Positions 35,305 through 44,057 of a stretch of 64,000 nucleotides of DNA are shown here, piece after piece. Both the position numbers and the translations under genes were made by a program. The notes below the pieces were generated by a model that did no database searches, was not told the DNA's origin, and worked only from the letters and a program-made list of their open reading frames with translations. The stretch is from an uncultured Bacteroidia bacterium (GTDB lineage Bacteria; Bacteroidota; Bacteroidia; Bacteroidales; UBA932). The stretch is from positions 1 to 64,000 of the forward strand of contig CADBSV010000036.1 in assembly GCA_902797435.1 (NCBI GenBank), given 5' to 3'. Numbering within the stretch: the stretch's first letter is position 1; every line of letters begins with the position of its first letter.

Positions 35305-35967
35305 CTACAGACCGGTCACGAACTGCCCGTCCTTCATGGTGAGGGCACGGTCGCAGATGCCGGCAAGGCCTGCATCATGGGTGACGATAATAACCGTCTG
35401 GCCGAGTTCGTCGCGAAGGTCGAAGAAAAGTCGGTGGATCTCTTCTTTTGTTACCGAATCCAGGTTGCCGGTGGGCTCGTCCGCGAACAGCACTGCGGGA
35501 GAATTCACGAGCGCGCGGGCTATCGCGACCCGCTGCTGCTCTCCGCCCGACAGTTCGGAAGGCTTGTGTGAGGTCCGCTGCGAAAGCCCCACCCTGGTGA
35601 GAAGATTCTCGGCTTTTTCCTTCGCTTTCTGCGTAGGGACGCCTGCTATGAGCGCAGGTATCATCACGTTTTCGAGCGATGTGAATTCCGGGAGGAGGTG
35701 GTGGAACTGGAAGACGAATCCGATATTGCTTCCCCTGAATGAGGATAGCGCGTTTCCACGGAGGGCGCATACATCCGTGCCGGCGATGACGAGCGAGCCC
35801 CTGTCCGGAGAAGAAAGGGTTCCTAGTATTTCCAGGAGAGTGGTTTTACCGGCACCTGAAGCGCCTGTGATAGCTACAACCTCACCTTTTCCCGCACTGA
35901 AATCCACTCCTTTGAGCACTTCCAGCGATCCGAAAGACTTATAAATACCCTTTGCTTCGATTATCAT
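35305..35967 (-). CDS. LolD-like ABC transporter ATP-binding protein
   Basis: ATPase of about 220 residues of the LolD/MacB group, which drives lipoprotein release or substrate export from the inner membrane. Walker [17 protein letters not shown]-loop [13 protein letters not shown], signature [15 protein letters not shown], Walker [14 protein letters not shown] and the switch His (VTHDAG) are all intact. No permease gene is adjacent. The ATG at 35967 is preferred over the TTG at 35976, because the -7 element TATCTTTG overlaps that TTG and ends 6 nt before the ATG. Confidence 0.88.
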   Translation of the reverse strand: MIIEAKGIYKSFGSLEVLKGVDFSAGKGEVVAITGASGAGKTTLLEILGTLSSPDRGSLVIAGTDVCALRGNALSSFRGSNIGFVFQFHHLLPEFTSLENVMIPALIAGVPTQKAKEKAENLLTRVGLSQRTSHKPSELSGGEQQRVAIARALVNSPAVLFADEPTGNLDSVTKEEIHRLFFDLRDELGQTVIIVTHDAGLAGICDRALTMKDGQFVTGL

Positions 35968-35973
35968 ATCAGA

Positions 35974-35981
35974 CAAAGATA
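35974..35981 (-). promoter_or_regulatory. -7 element (TATCTTTG) of the LolD-like gene
   Basis: Exact TAnnTTTG on the minus strand, 6 nt before the ATG at 35967, so the mRNA would be leaderless or nearly so. It sits 11 bp from the divergent tRNA-Pro -7 element. Confidence 0.6.
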
Positions 35982-35992
35982 AAAAAAATACT

Positions 35993-36000
35993 TATCTTTG
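35993..36000 (+). promoter_or_regulatory. -7 element (TATCTTTG) of tRNA-Pro
   Basis: Exact TAnnTTTG followed by CAGTCCC, the same start-site sequence as at the tRNA-Val promoter (45712). The 5' leader before the mature tRNA is about 90 nt. Confidence 0.6.
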
Positions 36001-36094
36001 CAGTCCCTTGCGGCAGACAGGGGCCTTTCATCCTGTCGCGGCGAGGGCCCTGAGAGCCGGCGCGAGGCTTCCACTCCGCCGTCTCAAAGGATTT

Positions 36095-36167
<73 letters not shown>

Positions 36168-36170
36168 CAT

Positions 36171-36206
36171 AAAAGGGGCTCGGCGTTCTGCCGGGCCCCT
36201 TTTTCC
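36171..36206 (+). terminator. Terminator of tRNA-Pro
   Basis: AAAAGGGGCTCGGC pairs with GCCGGGCCCCTTTTT around a short loop, with T-run. It lies 3 nt after the tRNA and may also serve the convergent malate dehydrogenase gene. Confidence 0.88.
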
Positions 36207-36222
36207 GTAACTTCCAGAATCA

Positions 36223-37209
36223 TTAAAGATTCGGATTCTCCTTTTTCCAGTCGGCAACCTCCGGAACGATTCCGAGGCTGATAATCTCGTCGCGCATGGC
36301 GCAGAGGTGCTTGTAGGAAGCATCCAGGGCTGCCATTTCTTCGGCGGTGCCTGAGGGCTGGGTGAAATGTACGCCGCTGGCGTCGATTGTGGAAGGCATG
36401 GCCATCATCACGTTCTTGTACTTGCCGTCCTTGACGTAGCATCCTGCGGGCCAGGTGAAAGGTTCTCCACCCATTGCAGCCTCAATCATCTTTACGGCAT
36501 TGTAAGCGGGGCTCTGGAAGGAGCTGCGTCCGCGGAGCTTGATGATGTTGCTGCCGCCCTGTACGGTGTCGTGCTTGATTTCGGCCCACCTTTCGGCGCT
36601 GAGTCCGCATTCGGAAAGAGGTTTGCCGTCGATCTTTACCTGGCTGGCGAAAACTGCCATGGCCTCTCCGTGTCCGCCATAAGTGTGGGCACCGGTAACC
36701 TTGCTCTGCTGCACGCCGAATTCCTTTGCGAGGGCTTCCTGCAGACGGGTGCTGTCGAGGGCGGCAAGGGAAGTGAGCTTGGAAGCGTCGAGTCCGGAGT
36801 GGATCAGGGCTGTGAGGGCGGTGACATCTGCAGGATTGAAGATCACCACCACGTGCTTCACGTCGGGGCAGTATTTGCGGATGTTGTCACCGAATTCGGC
36901 TGCGATCTGGCAGTTGCCCTTGAGAAGGTCTTCCCTGGTCATTCCCTCCTTGCGGGGTGCTCCTCCGGAAGAGATGATGAACCCCGCTCCTGTGAAGGCT
37001 TCCTTCGGGTCGATGGTTGCCGTTACGTTGGCGCCTTCGAAACCGCAGTGGTCGATTTCCGCGAGGACTCCCTTGAGGCCGGGCTCGAAGATATCATAAA
37101 GGCAGACATTGGGGGTGAGACCAAGCATAAGTGCACTCTGGGCCATATTGGAACCGATCATTCCGGCGGCACCTACGATGACAAGTTTTTCGTCAGATAA
37201 GTATTTCAT
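36223..37209 (-). CDS. mdh: Malate dehydrogenase
   Basis: NAD-dependent oxidation of malate to oxaloacetate, used in the reductive direction in succinate-forming Bacteroidota. The 328-residue product has the Rossmann motif VIVGAAGMIGSNMAQSALML, the Asp of the NAD adenosine site (VCLYDI), ISSGGAPRKEGMTREDLL for substrate loop residues, FNPADVTALTALI, LDSTRLQEALA and the catalytic-His region GAHTYGGHGEAMAVF. Length and motifs fit the family; the ATG start at 37209 gives MKYLSDEKLVIVG. A TACCTTTG -7 box lies about 40 nt upstream on the minus strand (37250-37257). Confidence 0.93.
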   Translation of the reverse strand: MKYLSDEKLVIVGAAGMIGSNMAQSALMLGLTPNVCLYDIFEPGLKGVLAEIDHCGFEGANVTATIDPKEAFTGAGFIISSGGAPRKEGMTREDLLKGNCQIAAEFGDNIRKYCPDVKHVVVIFNPADVTALTALIHSGLDASKLTSLAALDSTRLQEALAKEFGVQQSKVTGAHTYGGHGEAMAVFASQVKIDGKPLSECGLSAERWAEIKHDTVQGGSNIIKLRGRSSFQSPAYNAVKMIEAAMGGEPFTWPAGCYVKDGKYKNVMMAMPSTIDASGVHFTQPSGTAEEMAALDASYKHLCAMRDEIISLGIVPEVADWKKENPNL

Positions 37210-37287
37210 ATTATATAGATATTATGTATGAGTCTTCTCTAAGAAGACACAAAGGTAGCAAATTATTGCGATTATTAGAAAAATGGT

Positions 37288-37295
37288 TATATTTG
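37288..37295 (+). promoter_or_regulatory. -7 element (TATATTTG) of the phosphopantetheinyl transferase gene
   Basis: Exact match 9 nt before the ATG at 37305. It shows that the longer open frame starting at 37224 is not the real N-terminus. Confidence 0.6.
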
Positions 37296-37304
37296 CGACA
37301 TCAT

Positions 37305-37952
37305 ATGGCACTTTTACTTACAAAAGACCTCGACGACGACGGCCACTCGCGATTAGGCGTGTGGCACATTACTGAATCCGAGGCGGAACTCCGCGAAAAA
37401 TCATCAATACCCTCCGACGAACTGGAGGAAATCTCATTTATAAAGAGCGAATCGCTCCGCAAGCAGAAACTGGCGGTGCGCGCCCTCCTTGATGAAATGT
37501 TCGAGGAGAAGGTCTATCTGTCGCATCACGACAATGGAAAGCCCTACATCGAGAACAATGCAGTCAACATAAGCATCACCCACACGGACAAATACGTGGC
37601 CGTCATCCTCGACGACCGCGATGACGTGGGCATCGACTGCGAGAGCCTCGACCGCGACTTTTCAGCCGTTGAAAGGAAGGCCCTGAGCGAAGAAGAAATC
37701 GAAGACCTCGAAGACGACCGCCGCAACGAGCAGCTGGCCATCTACTGGTGCGCCAAGGAAGCCGTTTACAAGAAAATCTCCCAGTGGGGGGTTGACTTTG
37801 CAGAGCAGATCGAAATCGATTCCTTCCGTCCTCGCGGAGAGGGCGAACTCGAAGCCACCTTCATTCACAAGGACGGCTACGAAGAAGACTTCGACCTTCG
37901 CTACATGACCTTCGACCGTCACGTCCTCGTCTGGACCGACAGCGAAGATTAA
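37305..37952 (+). CDS. 4'-phosphopantetheinyl transferase superfamily protein
   Basis: Transfers the phosphopantetheine arm from CoA to a carrier protein Ser. The product has 215 residues, of the Sfp-like two-lobe size. The Mg-binding motif VGIDCESLDRDF, the middle region AVNISITHTDKYVAVIL and the second motif IYWCAKEAVYKKISQWGVDF are clear. Many acidic residues at both ends. It could modify the ACP at 30036 or another carrier. The gene is monocistronic, converging on the EnvC-like gene with 3 bp between the stops. Confidence 0.87.
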   Translation: MALLLTKDLDDDGHSRLGVWHITESEAELREKSSIPSDELEEISFIKSESLRKQKLAVRALLDEMFEEKVYLSHHDNGKPYIENNAVNISITHTDKYVAVILDDRDDVGIDCESLDRDFSAVERKALSEEEIEDLEDDRRNEQLAIYWCAKEAVYKKISQWGVDFAEQIEIDSFRPRGEGELEATFIHKDGYEEDFDLRYMTFDRHVLVWTDSED

Positions 37953-37955
37953 TCC

Positions 37956-39122
37956 TCACCGGAGCCATCCTTCCGGATCCCTCGGGGTCCGGTCTTCCCA
38001 GAGCTCGAAGTGCAGCTGGGTTTCTCCGGCTATGGTATCCACCTTGCCGATTACCTGTCCCGTCTTTACTTTGTCGCCGGCCTTCACCGACACTCCCGAG
38101 AGTTTGCAATAGAAAGTGAAGTAGCCGCCGTGCTGCACGAGTACGCACTGGTTATAGCCGGGCATCACTATCACCTGGCATACCTGTCCGTCGAACACGC
38201 TCTTTACGGCCGTGTCCGGGCTGAGCGCAATGTTGATCCCGTTGTTGAACGGCATCTTCACATTCTTATAGACAGGATGGTAGTGCTCGCCGAAGCTGTC
38301 CACCACCGGGCCTTCGGCCGGCCAGGGAAGCTTTCCCATATTGGAGGCGAACTCGGCGTCCAGCTTGGTATCCACAGGCTTCTTCTTTTTGCCGGCTGCG
38401 CTCCCTGCGGCCTTCTCCACCATGCGCCGCATCTCCCTCTCAAGGGCCTTCATCTCCTTGCGTTTAGACTCTATCTGCTTTTGGTACAGGGATTTATCTT
38501 TCTGCAGCCTGGCAACCAGCAAGGCCGATTCTCCCTCTTCCTTATTGAGCCTGTCAAGCTCGGTTATACGGGTTTTGCGGAGAACTCCGAGTTCGGAACG
38601 CATCTTTTCGGCCTCTTCTTTCTGCTGAATCAGCAGCGCCTGGGCCTCCTTCACCCTGGAGGCCTGAGTGCGCATCTGCACGGACAGACTGTGCAGGTAG
38701 CCGTATCGGCGAAGCCCCTGTCCGAGGTCGGCGGAGGCGAGGATATACATATACCAGAGGCGGGTGTCGCGGCTGCGGTAGGCCGTCCTTACGAGGCGGG
38801 AATAACCGGCCGAAAGGGTGTCGAGCCTCGCCTGAAGCATGGAAATGGTGTCTTCCGCCATGGAAATCCTCTCGTCCAGGGCCTTTATCTGCCTGTCGTT
38901 TTCGGCGACGAGCTGTTTTCTTGAGGCGATTTTGCGGCGGGTGAGCTTTAAGGACGACAGGGCGCTGCTGCTCTTTTTCCGGTTTTCGGAGAGCTGCTTG
39001 TCGAGTATGGCTATCTCCTTTTCAAGACGTGCCTTCCTGTTCTTTTGGGCGGCAGTCTGGCAGTATCCCTGCTGGCAGTACAGGGAGGCGAGTGCAAGCA
39101 GTACTAAGATAAGCCTTTTCAT
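37956..39122 (-). CDS. EnvC-like murein hydrolase activator (degenerate M23)
   Basis: Product of 388 residues with signal peptide (LILVLLALASLYCQQGYC), a long coiled coil (~25-240) and a C-terminal LytM/M23 domain. The metal-binding His of active M23 enzymes (H-x-G-I-D) is replaced by Asn (FNNGINIALSPDTAVKSV), while the later LHFELWEDRTPRDPEGWL block is kept. This is the pattern of EnvC-type proteins, which have no hydrolase activity and activate amidases at division. It overlaps the TPR gene upstream by 4 bp (ATGA) and is coupled to it. Confidence 0.85.
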   Translation of the reverse strand: MKRLILVLLALASLYCQQGYCQTAAQKNRKARLEKEIAILDKQLSENRKKSSSALSSLKLTRRKIASRKQLVAENDRQIKALDERISMAEDTISMLQARLDTLSAGYSRLVRTAYRSRDTRLWYMYILASADLGQGLRRYGYLHSLSVQMRTQASRVKEAQALLIQQKEEAEKMRSELGVLRKTRITELDRLNKEEGESALLVARLQKDKSLYQKQIESKRKEMKALEREMRRMVEKAAGSAAGKKKKPVDTKLDAEFASNMGKLPWPAEGPVVDSFGEHYHPVYKNVKMPFNNGINIALSPDTAVKSVFDGQVCQVIVMPGYNQCVLVQHGGYFTFYCKLSGVSVKAGDKVKTGQVIGKVDTIAGETQLHFELWEDRTPRDPEGWLR

Positions 39123-40486
39123 TGTTCTGCTTTTTTCTGTTCCGCGAGGGACTTATAGTAGATTGAAAGGTCTTTTTCGCCGAGAGCCTCGAGTACTACG
39201 GCATAATGCTCCAGTACGTCAAGGTGGTCTTTTCCCCCATATATCATGGCTCTCTTGAAGTAGGGTTTGGCCTCCTCGTCCCTGCCCAGAAGATGCAGGA
39301 TCCATCCGAGGGTGTCCAGGTAGCTCGGGTTGTCGGGGTCCTGCTCCAAGGCTTTCCGGCTCATCTTTTCAGCCTTGCCGAGTTTCTTCCCTGAAAGGCT
39401 GAGATAGTAGGCGTAATTGTTAAGCGTGGTCGGTTCCCCGGGGTTGAGCTTGAGAACGGCGTCATAGTATTTCATGGCCTTTCGGTCGTTGCCCATGGCA
39501 TGCCAGCAGTCTCCGGCAGTACTCAGGGCGGGAATCACCTCGGGATTCTTCTTTCCGCCCAGCCTGACTATGGCATCGCATTCGTCGAGCACGTCCTTCA
39601 TGCTCCCCTCATCCATAAGAAGGCTAAGACGCAGGTAGCGGATGTTCAGATCCTTGGGATACATGTCCACGAGCTGTCCGAAATACTGCCTGCCGCGGTC
39701 TTTCCTTTCGGTGGACCAGTACCAGGACCCGGCAAGCCTCAGTGCGCTGCTGTCGGCAGGATGGGTGCGCACGCAGCCTTCCACCAGCGAATCGAGCTGG
39801 GTTCCCCAGCTGCGATAGAAGTTGTAGTTGATGTTGTGAAGGATCTGGGAGATGTAGCTGCACTTGGCCGAAGGGATGATGTCGGGATTGAGAGTGAAGG
39901 CGTGGACGTCCGCAAGGAACGCGGGTACGTTGCCCCTCATGCGCGACACTTCGGCCCTTCCGAGAACGGCGGGAGCGTAGTCGGGATCGAAGGCGAGGGC
40001 CTTTTCGTAGCAGTCGAGCGCCAGGGAATCCTTGTGCTGCGACATATAGCTGTCCCCTTTGAGGGTGTATGTGTAGGCGTTGCTGTAACGGGACGGCTGC
40101 TGCTCCATCAGTTCCAGATAGATGGCAGCGCTCTGCTCTCCCTTTCCGACAGAGGAGTACAGCCCGGCCAGGGCGTCTTTATACCAATAGTTTGAAGGGT
40201 CTATCCGGCAGGCCTGCTGAAGGTACTTTTCTGCTTCTTCCGTTTTCCCTGCCGACCAGAACATCATTCCCAGATAGTATTTCACGGCATCATCGGCAGC
40301 AAAATGGCTGTCGAGGTATTCAAGTTCCGAGAGCGACTCCCGCGGAGACGAATCCATCTTGGAGATGGCGTCTATCAGGAGATTCTGCAGCAGGGTCTCC
40401 CTGAACCGCGATTGCTGCCCGTATGCGGAGACGGCAGCGACAAGCGGGATTGCAGCCGTCAGGACTATTCGGAGGATGTGTCTCAT
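39119..40486 (-). CDS. Secreted TPR-repeat protein
   Basis: Product of about 455 residues from the ATG at 40486 (MRHILRIVLTAAIPLVAAVSAYG), which gives a signal peptide; a longer frame to 40549 overlaps the divergent sigma-factor promoter and is rejected. It contains at least ten TPR units (AEKYLQQACRIDPSNYWYKDALAGLYSSVGK, DCYEKALAFDPDYAPAVLGRAEV, KYYDAVLKLNPGEPTTLNNYAYYLSLSGK). It probably acts as a periplasmic scaffold. Coupling to the EnvC-like gene suggests a link to cell wall splitting or envelope assembly. Confidence 0.83.
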   Translation of the reverse strand: MRHILRIVLTAAIPLVAAVSAYGQQSRFRETLLQNLLIDAISKMDSSPRESLSELEYLDSHFAADDAVKYYLGMMFWSAGKTEEAEKYLQQACRIDPSNYWYKDALAGLYSSVGKGEQSAAIYLELMEQQPSRYSNAYTYTLKGDSYMSQHKDSLALDCYEKALAFDPDYAPAVLGRAEVSRMRGNVPAFLADVHAFTLNPDIIPSAKCSYISQILHNINYNFYRSWGTQLDSLVEGCVRTHPADSSALRLAGSWYWSTERKDRGRQYFGQLVDMYPKDLNIRYLRLSLLMDEGSMKDVLDECDAIVRLGGKKNPEVIPALSTAGDCWHAMGNDRKAMKYYDAVLKLNPGEPTTLNNYAYYLSLSGKKLGKAEKMSRKALEQDPDNPSYLDTLGWILHLLGRDEEAKPYFKRAMIYGGKDHLDVLEHYAVVLEALGEKDLSIYYKSLAEQKKAEQ

Positions 40487-40521
40487 AGAATGTGTCTTAT
40501 GCAAATTTAGTGCTTTTTCTC

Positions 40522-40529
40522 TATATTTG
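40522..40529 (+). promoter_or_regulatory. -7 element (TATATTTG) of the ECF sigma factor gene
   Basis: Exact TAnnTTTG match 19 nt before the ATG at 40549. Confidence 0.6.
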
Positions 40530-40548
40530 TGGGAGAAAAACGAACGCA

Positions 40549-41112
40549 ATGCAACTTTTCGGAAGAAAAATGCATCTTAATTCTCGAGACTGGTCCACTC
40601 TTGTGGAAGGTTGCCGGAATGGAGACAGGAAGGCACAGAAAGCGCTCTATGATGCGCTGTCCGGGAAAATGTTCGCGGTTTGTCTGCGATATATGGGCAG
40701 CAGGGACGAAGCAGAAGATGTCCTTCAGGACGGTTTCGTAACCCTCTTCTCAAAAATGGACAGCTATTCCGGAGCGGGCTCTTTCGAGGGCTGGGCCCGC
40801 AAGATCTTTGTCAACACGGCTCTTATGAGTCTGCGCAAGAAAGACGTTCTGAAGCAAAGCGAGGACGTGGACGCCGCATGGAACATCACCAGCGAAGACC
40901 CCACTCCCATACAGAAGATAGGATACAGGGAACTCTCACAAATGATTTCCTCTCTGCCTCCCGGATTCCGCACGGTCTTCAACATGTACATCATCGAAGG
41001 GTATTCCCACAAGGAAATAGCGGAATCCCTCGGGGTGTCGGAAGCCACTTCGCGTTCCCAGTTGCAGCGGGCAAGGGCATTGTTGCAAAGCAAGATTAAA
41101 GAGAAGTATTAG
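40549..41112 (+). CDS. ECF-type RNA polymerase sigma factor
   Basis: Product of about 187 residues with sigma-2 (ALYDALSGKMFAVCLRYMGSRDEAEDVLQDGFVTLFSKMDSY) and sigma-4 (ISSLPPGFRTVFNMYIIEGYSHKEIAESLGVSEATSRSQLQRARALLQSKI) domains and no sigma-3, the ECF layout. The start at 40549 lies 19 nt after the -7 box; 40570 (MHLNSRDW) is an alternative. The next gene, 1 bp downstream, begins like an anti-sigma factor, which fits the usual sigma/anti-sigma pairing. Confidence 0.92.
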   Translation: MQLFGRKMHLNSRDWSTLVEGCRNGDRKAQKALYDALSGKMFAVCLRYMGSRDEAEDVLQDGFVTLFSKMDSYSGAGSFEGWARKIFVNTALMSLRKKDVLKQSEDVDAAWNITSEDPTPIQKIGYRELSQMISSLPPGFRTVFNMYIIEGYSHKEIAESLGVSEATSRSQLQRARALLQSKIKEKY

Positions 41113-41113
41113 A

Positions 41114-42295
41114 ATGCATTATAAAGACAATACGGAAGATTTCGACCTCTTCATCAAGGGGTCCCTGCAGGACGCAGAGGAGAAACCCTCCCCACGCGTC
41201 TGGCAGGGTATAGCCTCCAGGCTGGATGCTGCTGCCGCTCCGGTGGCGGCTTCATTCCGCTGGGGATGGGCTGTGGTCGCAGCCGCGGCGGCGGTGGCGG
41301 CAGTCCTCGTGATTCCGAACAATTCCAACCTATCTACAATATCCGGTGAGCGTGGAGTTCTTGCGCAGGCATCCGTAGTGGAGCCGGGTGGAATTCCCTC
41401 ACCTTCGGCCCTTGGGCCCCTTCCCGTAAGGGACAGGACCGCGGCGCTGCCTGTTGCAACTGACGCCGGCGTTTCTGCGGCGGCCAAGTCCGCTGCGCAG
41501 GCTTCTCCCTCCATGGCTGAGGCAGTATCCGGCGCATCTTCTTCAGCTGCCGCTTCTTCTTCGGCCGCTTCTTCAAGCAGTCAGGGAGCCGGCATTTCCG
41601 CCCCCGCCCCCGTGGCCGATCCATTCGCTGCCATGGCCTATGAAGACAGCCGGAAGGCCTCGGGAAGGCATCAGCGTCCGTCGTACTATCTCGGCGTTTC
41701 GATGGGGGGCAACGAATCTCCCTCGCACGGGGCTGCCTACGGGGCAAAGAGCACCAATCCGGCCTACATCGAAAACGTAATCCAGGAAAAGAGCGCAAGC
41801 AATTACGGGATTCCGTTCAGTATCGGTGCGGGTGTCCGCTTCGATCTCGGAAAAGGTTTCTCGGCGGCAATAGGAGCCGACTACACCTATCTTTCCCGCA
41901 GTTTCAACGGCGTTTACAATACCGGAGAGCAGCTCATCGACGGCCGGATAAGCCAGGAAATGCGCTATGCGGGCATACCTGTCGGCATCTACTACAATCT
42001 CATCAGCCGCGGCAACGTCAAGTTCTACCTGATGGGAGTCGGAGAAGCCGAATGGTGCCTTGGCAACAGCTATAACATTCGCACAACGGGCGCAACCGTG
42101 AGCGAGAAGGTGTCCGGTACCCAGTTCTCTGCAGGCGGCGGTTTCGGAGTGGACTTCACCCTCACCAAGCATCTTTCGCTCTATGTCGATCCCACCGTTC
42201 GTTACTACTTCGACTGCGGGCAGCCTTCCAACATCCGCAGCGAGAACCCGCTGATGATAAGTTTCAGTGCAGGCGTACGGTTAAATTTGTTTTAG
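41114..42295 (+). CDS. Anti-sigma-like N-terminus fused to an outer-membrane beta-barrel domain
   Basis: Product of 393 residues. The first ~45 residues (YKDNTEDFDLFIKGSLQDAEEKPSPRVWQGIASRL) look like the cytoplasmic sigma-binding tail of Bacteroidota anti-sigma proteins, followed by one membrane helix (WGWAVVAAAAAVAAVLVI). Then comes an Ala/Ser linker of ~100 residues and a C-terminal barrel of ~200 residues (IPFSIGAGVRFDLGKGFSAAIGADYTYLSR...LSLYVDPTVRYYF) ending in Phe. This chain would span both membranes and couple an outer-membrane signal to the sigma factor. The anti-sigma role is inferred from order and the N-terminus. Confidence 0.78.
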   Translation: MHYKDNTEDFDLFIKGSLQDAEEKPSPRVWQGIASRLDAAAAPVAASFRWGWAVVAAAAAVAAVLVIPNNSNLSTISGERGVLAQASVVEPGGIPSPSALGPLPVRDRTAALPVATDAGVSAAAKSAAQASPSMAEAVSGASSSAAASSSAASSSSQGAGISAPAPVADPFAAMAYEDSRKASGRHQRPSYYLGVSMGGNESPSHGAAYGAKSTNPAYIENVIQEKSASNYGIPFSIGAGVRFDLGKGFSAAIGADYTYLSRSFNGVYNTGEQLIDGRISQEMRYAGIPVGIYYNLISRGNVKFYLMGVGEAEWCLGNSYNIRTTGATVSEKVSGTQFSAGGGFGVDFTLTKHLSLYVDPTVRYYFDCGQPSNIRSENPLMISFSAGVRLNLF

Positions 42296-42337
42296 CATCC
42301 TGCAAAAACAGTTTTCGAAAGAAAAATAACTTTTCAC

Positions 42338-42372
42338 TTTTACCCCGCGGTTTACCCCCGGGGTTTCTTTTT
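42338..42372 (+). terminator. Probable terminator after the beta-barrel gene
   Basis: CCCCG ... CGGGG stem in a GC-rich stretch directly followed by TTTCTTTTTTT. The 105-bp gap holds nothing else that I can see. Confidence 0.6.
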
Positions 42373-42400
42373 TTCTGGTTTCATTTGCCGAAAAAAGGCG

Positions 42401-43624
42401 ATGAAAAGGTTTGTTCTTATTCTTGGCGGCATTGCTCTTCTGCTCTCCTGCGAGCATGTCGATCCTCTCCGGTGGGGGGATTCCAGAAACGGAAAGGTTG
42501 GAACCGGCACCATCGGGCGGCTGCGGGACACCGGTTCCGTTTCTGCTCCTGTTCCGGATACCGTGGTGTGGGTCTGCGCCGTCAGGGTCCCCGATTCCTA
42601 CGACTGGGCGAGGGATACCGCGGACGGGCGCTTTCCCGCGGAGGTCATCCTTTACAGGAACTATAGCCCCGTACTCATTCTCCAGGCTGGAGAGGCTTCG
42701 GCGTGCAGCCATATACCAGGGACCCATCACATCCGTGGCGGGCACCTGTACTCCGAATTCAGTTCCGCAGGCAGGATGCGCATAGGGCGGGACGGCTCCC
42801 CGCTGCTGGATTTTGGAGAAGGAGGGTTCCTGCGCGACCTGCTTTCGCATGAGGACGGTTCCGTTTACACCCTTGCCTGCAATCCTTCTGAAGGGAGTCT
42901 GACGCTCCGGAAGGACGGCCAGATGGTGGTTCGGATAGGGAAGGGCAGGAGCATGGGCGGTTTCGGAGACGGCTCTCCGGCGCTTTATTTCGACGAAGGC
43001 AGCTGCTGCTTCTGCTTCAGCGACGGGGTGAGCCTTTTTTCAGTGAGGGACGGCTCCATCTCGGCCGTAATTCCTCCGGAGCCCGGGGGAAAGGCAGAGG
43101 ACTTTCGCTATAAAGACGGGGAAGCCATGCTGTTGTGGAGCGGCAGTGACGGAAGATGTCATCTGCGCCGCAGCGGAAAGGACAGATACCTTATGAACGT
43201 TTCTGCAGGGGTGCATTTTGTCGAAAAGGGAGGCAGGTTCTATGCCGATGCCGGCCCGGTGTGGGGATTGTGGGACCAGAGGCGCTTGGTGTGTCTGGAA
43301 GACTATTCTACCCTGTATCTGAAGGGACGCGACTGCTGGCTGGGGGCGGCAGGAGGAGAACCCTTCGCAGTGCAGCCGAGGGATCCGCTCAGCGTGAGCC
43401 GCCCAAGGCCCAATCCGCTCGGGGGAGATATAATCTACAGCGAAGAAGGTGCCATGGTGTTCACCGAGGAGTGTCTTGCCTCCATCGGCTCAGAACCGCT
43501 CATTGGGGTTTCTTTTCCCGGAGGCAGGCCGCACATGGTGCGCGGCAGCCGGGTAGTTGCGGAGTTCCCTTTCAACGGATATATAACGGCTGTGGAAACG
43601 CAGATTATTCCTCCCAGCTTATAA
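42401..43624 (+). CDS. Lipoprotein of unknown function
   Basis: Product of 407 residues with signal peptide and lipobox LLSC (EHVDPLRW follows). The body is beta-rich with many Gly/Asp turns (GDGSPALYFDEGSCCFCFSDGVSLFSVRDGSI), reminiscent of propeller-type proteins such as the 6-bladed DUF families of Bacteroidales, but I see no signature to name it. Its end overlaps the convergent tsaE by 20 bp. Function unknown. Confidence 0.7.
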   Translation: MKRFVLILGGIALLLSCEHVDPLRWGDSRNGKVGTGTIGRLRDTGSVSAPVPDTVVWVCAVRVPDSYDWARDTADGRFPAEVILYRNYSPVLILQAGEASACSHIPGTHHIRGGHLYSEFSSAGRMRIGRDGSPLLDFGEGGFLRDLLSHEDGSVYTLACNPSEGSLTLRKDGQMVVRIGKGRSMGGFGDGSPALYFDEGSCCFCFSDGVSLFSVRDGSISAVIPPEPGGKAEDFRYKDGEAMLLWSGSDGRCHLRRSGKDRYLMNVSAGVHFVEKGGRFYADAGPVWGLWDQRRLVCLEDYSTLYLKGRDCWLGAAGGEPFAVQPRDPLSVSRPRPNPLGGDIIYSEEGAMVFTEECLASIGSEPLIGVSFPGGRPHMVRGSRVVAEFPFNGYITAVETQIIPPSL

Positions 43625-44030
43625 TGCGGCTTTCGTCGGGGAGGACCTTTATCTGTACGCGGAGAGTTTCCTCGGGGAGGATTTCCTCAATGTTTTCGGG
43701 CCATTCCATGAGGCACAGGCTACCGGAATCGATGTAATCGTAAAAGCCTATGTCGAGTGCTTCCGCCGCCCTTTCGAAGCGGTAGAAGTCGAAGTGGAAG
43801 ATGCTGTCTCCACCAGTGGTGCGGTACTCGTTCACGATGGCAAAGGTAGGGGAGCTTATGGCATCTTCCCTTACCCCGAGCTCCCGGCAAAGGGCGGTTA
43901 TGAAAGTGGTCTTTCCGCTGCCCATCGGGGCATAGAAAGCGATGATGCGGTGAGCGCCCGCAGAAGCGAGGAATTCCTTCGCCGCAGCCTGGAGCCCTGA
44001 CAAGTCCTTTATGGTAATGGTGTGCAACAC
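43605..44030 (-). CDS. tsaE: tRNA threonylcarbamoyladenosine biosynthesis protein TsaE
   Basis: ATPase needed with TsaB and TsaD for t6A modification of ANN-decoding tRNAs. Product about 141 residues, the family size. Walker A (FYAPMGSGKTTFITALC), SSPTFAIVNEY, HFDFYRFE and LCLMEWPENI are all typical. The GTG start at 44030 (then LHTITIKDL) is supported by a -7 box TATTTTTG on the minus strand (44036-44043) ending 5 nt upstream; the longer frame reading through this promoter is not used. Confidence 0.93.
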   Translation of the reverse strand: MLHTITIKDLSGLQAAAKEFLASAGAHRIIAFYAPMGSGKTTFITALCRELGVREDAISSPTFAIVNEYRTTGGDSIFHFDFYRFERAAEALDIGFYDYIDSGSLCLMEWPENIEEILPEETLRVQIKVLPDESRIISWEE

Positions 44031-44035
44031 GGATG

Positions 44036-44043
44036 CAAAAATA
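44036..44043 (-). promoter_or_regulatory. -7 element (TATTTTTG) of tsaE
   Basis: TAnnTTTG match, 5 nt before the GTG start, implying a leaderless mRNA. Confidence 0.55.
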
Positions 44044-44057
44044 ATAAAAACGTAAAT

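Noticed and set aside
34466..35944. Long open frames of 17-residue repeats across array 1 on both strands
   Set aside because: They come from the 51-bp unit length, divisible by 3, and occur in several frames on both strands; none has a promoter or a plausible start, and one runs through the antisense of the LolD-like gene.
36001..36094. Separate small RNA gene upstream of tRNA-Pro
   Set aside because: The 90-nt stretch has GC-rich possible stems but no own terminator or promoter; treated as the tRNA leader.
37224..37304. N-terminal extension of the phosphopantetheinyl transferase
   Set aside because: It would read through the -7 promoter element and adds residues not seen in the family.
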